Both the position numbers and the translations under genes were made by a program. Positions 57,986 to 64,000 of a stretch of DNA of 64,000 nt are shown one piece after another. Origin of the DNA: Forficula auricularia (Eukaryota > Arthropoda > Insecta > Dermaptera > Forficulidae); contig JALMQS010000225.1 of NCBI GenBank assembly GCA_024734495.1, forward strand, positions 4,610,369 through 4,674,368, in the 5' to 3' direction. Below the pieces are notes generated by a model. It saw only the letters and a list, made by a program, of their open reading frames with translations, did no database searches and was not told where the DNA came from. The first letter of the stretch is position 1. The number at the start of each line of letters is the position of its first letter.

Positions 57986-59660
57986 TTATATTTAAATGTG
58001 AGAATATTTAATATAATAAATAAATAAAAAAATTTAAATATTATAAAAGCACAAGATGTTGTGAATTTATTATTAATTGAAATTGATTAAATAAGTTCGC
58101 TTTCTTTCTTAGGTATCTCTCAAGACATTTGGTTGGGAAATCTCATATATTGAATTTTAAGGATTATTTTTCTGATTATTATAAATTCACTAAAAATTAC
58201 TGGTACCGTCTACAGTTTGAAAATAAATTAAACTTTTCAGATATTCAAATTTAATATGCCTCTATAAATATATGACTACAGCACTATGACTGGGGTGAAG
58301 GGGTCGCTCCAGAGGTCTCAGGACTCCAAAAAAAATTATATTAGTAGTAACGAATAAATAATTTTATTATTAATTATTATAATGCTTTAGGACAACTTCA
58401 TCCAAAAAGAAAACTAAGAATTTAAAAGCTTTTATTTATATGATACTATTGATTGTTTTATTATCAGATGAGAATTAAATCGAAAAAGTAATTATAGCAA
58501 ACTTTTTGGATTTATTATTTTTCTACACTATAACTTTGATTTGTATTTGGCATCCTTGCATGGCTTAGCTCTTAAGGAAGTACATCATTCTATCCGGGTT
58601 TTTTAAGAAATTTTCCTTAATAAGATTCTAATGAAAGAATCACTCATCCGCATTTTTTTTAGTTTTGACATCCACAGTTTATTCAGCCAAATTAATATAC
58701 ATATTATGTTTATTTTTTTTTTAGATCCCCTAACATTTTGGGATCTAGCACTAATATATTACATTTAACCCACATTGCCTTGGATGACATTCGGGGTTCT
58801 TACATTCTTTATTTACATTTATTTATTCTTAGGATTTTAACAATTTTTCGTATTGTAGGAGAGATATTTACAATTCTTAATTTATTTTATTTTTGCAAGG
58901 AAAAAGCTGGGAAACCTTGCTATATTATAAAAGAAAAAAAAAGGAAGGAAGAGAAAAAGAGAAGGAGAAGGTTATATACAAAGGACAAAAGGAGCGCTTA
59001 TATATACCATGTAGTTTAGTCCAGATTAATTTGCCGCAACGCTGACGTAATGCCTCCGACAGGGAGCGCCTTCCGCATATTTGAGGCAAATTTGAAATAT
59101 AATCGTAATTTGGACTCGAATTTTGAAATGAAAGACTCCAATTGATTTTAAATTATGAAACATTAAATATATTGATAATTATTCCTCCTCCCCGCCCCCC
59201 TCACCAACTCAAAAATTAAATATTCAATTTGCTTTTCTTTGCGCACAGAAAGAGCGCACGCCCGAGTTTCTCATGCCAATACTGGAGCAGCCTGTCATAC
59301 AAACAACACCTGATCTCTTTTAAATATTCGGAGCCTTATATCGATTATCGATCCCAAATTTAAAAAAAATGATATAATATAATTCTCCTCCTCACACGAT
59401 CCCACTTATATTTAAATAAATCTACATATTTCCACACAAAAAATATCACAATGCTGTAGATTATAGAAATAAGAAATACTCCCAGATTTATATCTAGATT
59501 CTCATTTCTGTAGCTGTGTCAGGACGAAAATGAGGCGAAACTTTTAAGAGAGTATGTATTTTCGGGAGTTTACAGGTATACATTTGGAGTGTGGTTTTTT
59601 AAGAGGAATAAAATTTTTTGGACCGAGACGCCACCCGCCAGGGCACCAGCCCGGAGGGCC
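57986..59660. other. AT-rich DNA, no gene supported
   Basis: A diverged match to 38690-38830 is seen at 58540-58660 (CTTGCA...GGCTC/TAAGGAA and GATTCTAATGAAAGA words). A 93-codon + frame at 58738-59019 is hydrophobic, then Lys/Arg-rich from AAGGAAGAG-type repeats, and has no recognised domain. 59037-59080 and 59625-59660 are GC-richer. Confidence 0.4.
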
Positions 59661-59697
59661 GAGCTTCAGGCGTGCCGAAGGCACGCACGAAAAGCTC
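59661..59697. other. Strong GC-rich hairpin, possible element terminus
   Basis: GAGCTT-cag-GCGTGCC-gaa-GGCACGC-acga-AAAGCTC: two nested perfect stems (6 and 7 bp) in 37 bases, at the end of a GC-rich patch (59620-59700) in AT-rich DNA. It could be the 3' hairpin of a Helitron-like element or a structured RNA end. No other half was found. Confidence 0.5.
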
Positions 59698-60894
59698 GTT
59701 TATTAAATAATTTAAAAAGTTAAACTTTATTTACCCTAGCCTATTCTAGCACTGAAACCTTTGTATGTTTTTTTGTCAGTGTATTTTTATTCTAATTTAA
59801 ATAGGGACAATTTTAGAATAATTGACAAATAATAAATCCGAAAAATTTGGGAATCGTTGCGGGGTCGTGCAGTATTATAGTTCCGCCATTGGTTCGACTG
59901 TATCCTTTATTTATGTACCTATCCAACTTTAAATTGGAGGAAAAATGAAACTTTTTCAAGATTCGCTTCGCTGTTTGCAGTTTCGTTGAAATTATTGGAT
60001 AAAAAATACTTCACCAAGTACCAACACCAAATTCATTAAAAACTATCGGTGATATTATATAATAATTTGATGATGATAAATAACTAAATCTTATTTTCAT
60101 TTGGATTTAACATTTTCTTATATAGATTCAAAAGCCTATAAAAATAATAGCTATCACAGGGCTACCCGCATATGTGCCCAAGCACTGCAAAGAATGCAGC
60201 CTGACATAAAATCATAAACTTCTTTAAAACATTATATGTACTTACTACAAATTGTATCTGAAACAATTTGCCATGATGATTTTTTTTCTCTAAAATGAGA
60301 AATCTGAAAATCTACTGAAAAGTTTTTGAAAAATAAAAGTGATAATTTTAAATTTTGAATCTAGAACTATATTTCAAGATTTTCGGAAAAATAATCACCA
60401 TTTTGGTCTATTTTCGACTCGATTTTCATTAGATATACATTGTTTACCTGCAAACTATCTGATTGAATGTATAGAAATATAATTAAGAAACTGATCTGAA
60501 GAAAAATTTAATAATGTCTCTTTATTAGAATTTTTATAATAATTATCTACCCAGAAACAAATATTACAGGGTTCATAATATTCATGATATAACTTTTTGT
60601 AAGTAGAAATGTATTTACACGAGAAGCTATTTTCAAGAATAAAATTTCCTAATTGTAAAATTAGAAGATCATTAAGAGATAAAAAATAATCAAGTTCTTA
60701 TTTTTAAATACCAATCTTTATCTCATATTTAAATTTTCTAAAATATTGATTATTTCAGTAATTAAAACTTCTACAATAAAACCTCGTATATTGAAGATTT
60801 ATATTTTTAAAGATATTAATTATTTAGTCATAATGTCTGTTAGTGATTGTGTGGTTGGATAGATAAACATTCTCATTTTTTGGCGGTTTTTTGC
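59698..60894. other. AT-rich DNA, nothing identified
   Basis: No exon, tRNA or clear repeat arms were seen. Confidence 0.35.
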
Positions 60895-61490
60895 TGATTA
60901 CTCGAAACTTTTCGTAAATAACCTTCCTATTCAAAATGAAAGTTCATTAAATTTCCTACAAATTTCATCATTTAGGTTTTTTCTCGGACATGAAAAATGC
61001 TGGATAACTATAAATCTAAGAGTTTTATCAAAAAAGTGGTCCAAGTAAACGTTCAAGTCAACAAAATTTCTTAGAGAATTAGACAGAAATCAAGTTTCTA
61101 GGATGAGTGGTTTTCATTTTATGAAGGAAAAGCTACGATTTTTTGCAAAAAATTGCAGTTTTTCAAAACTTCAACCTCATTGCGGCACGGGTTACCATTA
61201 TCCAATTAAGATGAAACTTTGTTTGAATTGTATCAAATTTAATCTAGTTTAAAAATGTATAGAGTGGTCTTTGTCGAAAACGTGCTCTTTCATGGTCAAA
61301 ATGGAAAAAAATCGAAAAAAGTGCAAGTTTTCCGGAAACAGAAAAAATACGCCAATTTTCAACTAGCGCTTGAGTCCGAACGGTTGGTTGGAGAAAAAAC
61401 CTAAATGATGAAATTTGTAGGAAATTTTATGAACTTTCATTTGAATAGGAAGGTTATTTACGAAAAGTTGATAGTTTTCGAGTTATAAGC
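60895..61490. mobile_element. Palindrome-bounded element containing a satellite-like unit
   Basis: Left arm CGTAAATAACCTTCCTATTC through CATCATTTAGGTTTTTTCTC (60913-60985). The right arm is its complement (61388-61460, GAGAAAAAACCTAAATGATG). Between them, 60985-61340 is a diverged 440-bp satellite unit (CATTGCGGCACGGGTTACCA, AACGTGCTCTTTCATGGTCA). This suggests that the satellite arose by tandem duplication inside such an element. Confidence 0.75.
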
Positions 61491-61499
61491 AAAAAAACT

Positions 61500-61765
61500 C
61501 CAAAAAAAAATGAGAATTTTTAGCTTTTTTTTCATTTTTGACAATATTCCGGCACGAAATTTTGTAAGGAAACCTCAGATTCGGATTCAGCACACCCAAA
61601 AACATAAAGAGTCGAAGAAATTACAACTACCCCAAAAGTTACCGGGTAAAAACACAATTTAACTGGTCTATTTGTTTTAATAAACAAAATTCCAACTAAA
61701 TATTTTGCTTTGTGGATTGACCCCCATAAAAAATTTCTGGCTACACCACTGGTCATAACATCTGT
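61500..61765 (-). mobile_element. Repeat fragment with a 74-codon open frame
   Basis: A minus-strand open frame begins MTSGVARNFLWGSIHKAKYL. The GTGGTGTAGCCAGAAATTTT-type start is a wording I associate with common repeat consensus sequences rather than host genes. No domain was recognised; not a supported gene. Confidence 0.35.
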
Positions 61766-62288
61766 AGAACTGTAGATTTTATAAATTTGTGTCAGAATTT
61801 ATTGCAATTAGATGATTATTTGTTATTTTATTTATTAAATATTTATTTAAACGTTTATTCCTATTAAATATTTAATTTTAATTAATTAGTAAAAGTTAAG
61901 TGAAAATCACTTGACGCACACGCAAGTTTTTTAAAAACAATCTCAACTCAATTGGGCATGTCTTGCATACTTTTTTATTTTATCTGGAATTATTTTCTTT
62001 TCTGATATCTAATCAAGTAACGGGATTCTTTTCCTTTTGCTCTGTTTTTTAAATTGAAATGCATTTATTTCATTCCGAGTCCACCACCCAGCGGGGCAAG
62101 CGCCTTAATATTTGTGTTTTATGGGTGTCACGTTTTGTGTATTTCTTTTGACACCTGCTTTTAGAGAATTGTTCAAACCTTCATGATATACAAGGTAAGC
62201 ATTTAAAATACAATTTTTAAAATCTTTTGGATAATTTAATGATTCCAAAAATAATCAACTGGTATGTTTACCACACGACTTTCACATT
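61766..62288. other. AT-rich DNA, nothing identified
   Basis: No gene or repeat structure was seen. 62078-62110 is slightly GC-richer. Confidence 0.35.
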
Positions 62289-62533
62289 TTCGAAATTCGA
62301 AACTTGAGCTCGATACCTATACGCTGAAGGAGTACAGAAAGCTTTTGTTTAAAATCGGAAAACGGGAAATAAACATTTACATGAAAGATTTTTCGTTTTT
62401 TTTTTGACTTTCTCAAAAACGGCTCTAACGATTTTTTAAAATTTTTTTAATGTCCACTTCCGGTTTTTCGATTTCAACCAAAAGCTTGCTGTACTCTTTC
62501 TAGCCTATATTGAGCTTAAGTTTCGAATTTCGT
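62289..62533. repeat. Inverted-repeat element, ~245 bp
   Basis: CGAAATTCGAAACTTGAGCT (62290) pairs with AGCTTAAGTTTCGAATTTCG (to 62532). Inner arms GGAGTACAGAAAGCTTTTG and CAAAAGCTTGCTGTACTC also pair. The centre holds a poly-T tract. No coding sequence. Confidence 0.75.
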
Positions 62534-63375
62534 AGCTCTGAGACTTATGGTTGCGAAACGCAGGTGGGGGGGTACATAACTATATACGTACAGAGTGACC
62601 AATTTTTGGCCCCTCTTTTGACCCCTGAGGACGACAATTTCCGGTTTTATGTCCTAAACCCGATTTTCAACTATTAAGGCCATCGATTCCTTTCACCTAG
62701 AAGTGATAAAATGAAATTAACTTTTTTCATCTCTGAGATACAAGCTCTCAAAGAGTCAGGACCCAGACAGGCCATCGCAATTCTTCCCCATTATATTCTG
62801 TGAATATAAATGTGAAAGTCAAAAACACTTCATATCTACATAATATATTCTTTGTTATGGTGAATAACAGTATTAACGATTATTTTTTTTAAATATTAAT
62901 AGTATTAGTATATTTTATCTGCCCAAATATTTTTTTTTATTTTTTATCAAAACTACGAGGTAAATAATTTCAATTTTTTTTAAGTTACTCCGAATATATT
63001 ATTCTAACAAATTTTAGTTTTTCATCAAGATGGTGAAAGTCCTTTAATGAAAAAAAATAAAATAATGATAATTTTCCCACCCTTTCCCAATCTAACATAT
63101 GTAAAAAATGTCATTTTAATTGCAATTAATTCATATTTGGTGTGGTAAATCGTCTTCAAATTTTAACAGTATATTTATTATGCTTTTAATGACTTAAATT
63201 CTAAGACTTCTTGAATTTTTGAATTTGTGAATGAAATACCTAAAGTATATGTCTACTTAATTTCTCTTTGACTTTTCCCTTTCAACGTGCTTTTACTTTC
63301 GACATAGCTGGATTGCTTATCTTCAAAAACATAACTGATTCTTTAATTATTTATTTCTTATTCATTATTTGTGAT
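62534..63375. other. AT-rich DNA, nothing identified
   Basis: A few moderate-GC patches (62560-62640) but no exon-like structure or repeat pairing. Confidence 0.35.
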
Positions 63376-63735
63376 GGTATCAGTGAAAAGGGCTCCTATC
63401 TTCACCTACCAATTTTTTCAGGAATGGCAAAAATGTGAGTTAAATGTGGGTATAATTTTTCATTATATAGCAGCAAATTTTAATTCGGAATAGAATAATA
63501 GCGAGGGTAAGAATGGAAGAAATGCCCTATCTGCTTAAAAATTGTCAAAATTTAAACGGCTATAACTCAAAACTACGTTTTTACTTCTAAATATTCAAAA
63601 ATTCATAACTGAGTCAATTTTTGGAATTTTTGGGCGGGACAAAAAGCGCTTTGTTCAGTTGTTTCCCTAGAAACAGGAGATGCCATTAGCTCGATTTTGA
63701 CCAGGTGAAGATAAGGGCCCTTTTTCATGACACCT
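63376..63735. repeat. Inverted-repeat element, ~360 bp
   Basis: The left arm TGAAAAGGGCTCCTATCTTC, then ACCTA, pairs with the right arm AGGTGAAGATAAGGGCCCTT, then TTTCATGACACC. The centre is AT-rich. The 99-codon minus frame at 63603-63902 runs across the arm and is low-complexity. Confidence 0.65.
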
Positions 63736-64000
63736 TCACATTTTATAATCTTATTATATTTATACTTTATATCTTTTTTAAGGTAAAATAAGAAAAACAA
63801 CAACAACAAACTATTTAATATATGTTTAGAATTTATTGTAAAATAAACATTTAAACACATTTTAGTACTAATATACATATTATTTATTACTTTTATTATC
63901 ATTCAACCGATACAAATCTATTTTTTTAATCTACTGAATTTGAAGTTTAAATAATAGAGTTTTAAGTGCACGAGCTTCGTATGAAACAGTATTCCGCCCT
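63736..64000. other. AT-rich DNA to the window end
   Basis: Low-complexity A/T runs; no feature supported. Confidence 0.35.

Noticed and set aside
58738..59019. 93-codon + frame with hydrophobic start and basic tail
   Set aside because: The tail comes from purine-rich simple sequence and the front from AT-rich DNA; no homology recognised and no splice context.
63603..63902. 99-codon minus frame near the right edge
   Set aside because: Low-complexity Lys/Tyr/Leu-rich translation running out of an inverted-repeat arm.

Overview
The window is repeat-dominated, AT-rich eukaryotic DNA, most likely from an insect. The evidence is the 3' end of a spliced ribosomal protein S29 gene, GT-AG introns, three WAP-like secreted-protein exons, and mariner, hAT-like, P-like and LINE debris. 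The species cannot be named from the sequence. Only the first 7 kb contains convincing host genes; the rest is nested transposable elements, many of them long palindromes (foldback elements).

Layout. 1-1.9 kb: the last two coding exons of RpS29 on the + strand, separated by a 1.7-kb intron full of inverted repeats. 3.9-7.0 kb: three minus-strand exons, each with a six-cysteine WAP-like module. Two of them are both 174 nt with the same phase, so they look duplicated; the third carries an apparent 1-nt frameshift. A foldback element, a short palindrome and an internally deleted mariner lie between them, and the cluster is flanked by inverted copies of another repeat. 7.2-14.1 kb: duplicated repeats, the foldback family I call F1, small palindromes and a tRNA-like module.

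14.2-27.4 kb (copy A) and 30.9-52.0 kb (copy B) are the same region twice, in the same order. Copy B starts exactly at a 100-N scaffold gap. Copy A reads like a rough, indel-rich version of B. This may be an uncollapsed haplotig or contig overlap rather than a real duplication. A and B differ by whole insertions. B alone has a 3.2-kb insertion holding a P-element-like transposon (8-bp target duplication, THAP exon pair), a 616-bp palindrome with a hammerhead-like motif, and six extra units of a ~440-bp satellite. A alone has a LINE at its right end and a ~500-bp GC-richer insert.

52-64 kb: more F1 elements (one nearly complete, 53.2-55.1 kb), a third copy of the palindromic block shared by A and B, a strong isolated hairpin at 59.66 kb and several small palindromic elements.

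The most interesting signals are hammerhead-ribozyme-like cores in three unrelated repeat settings, the four-level nest around the THAP/P-like element, the satellite with runaway poly-G tracts, and the duplicated WAP exons. No operons or bacterial features are present. All calls come from reading the sequence by eye; no search was run.
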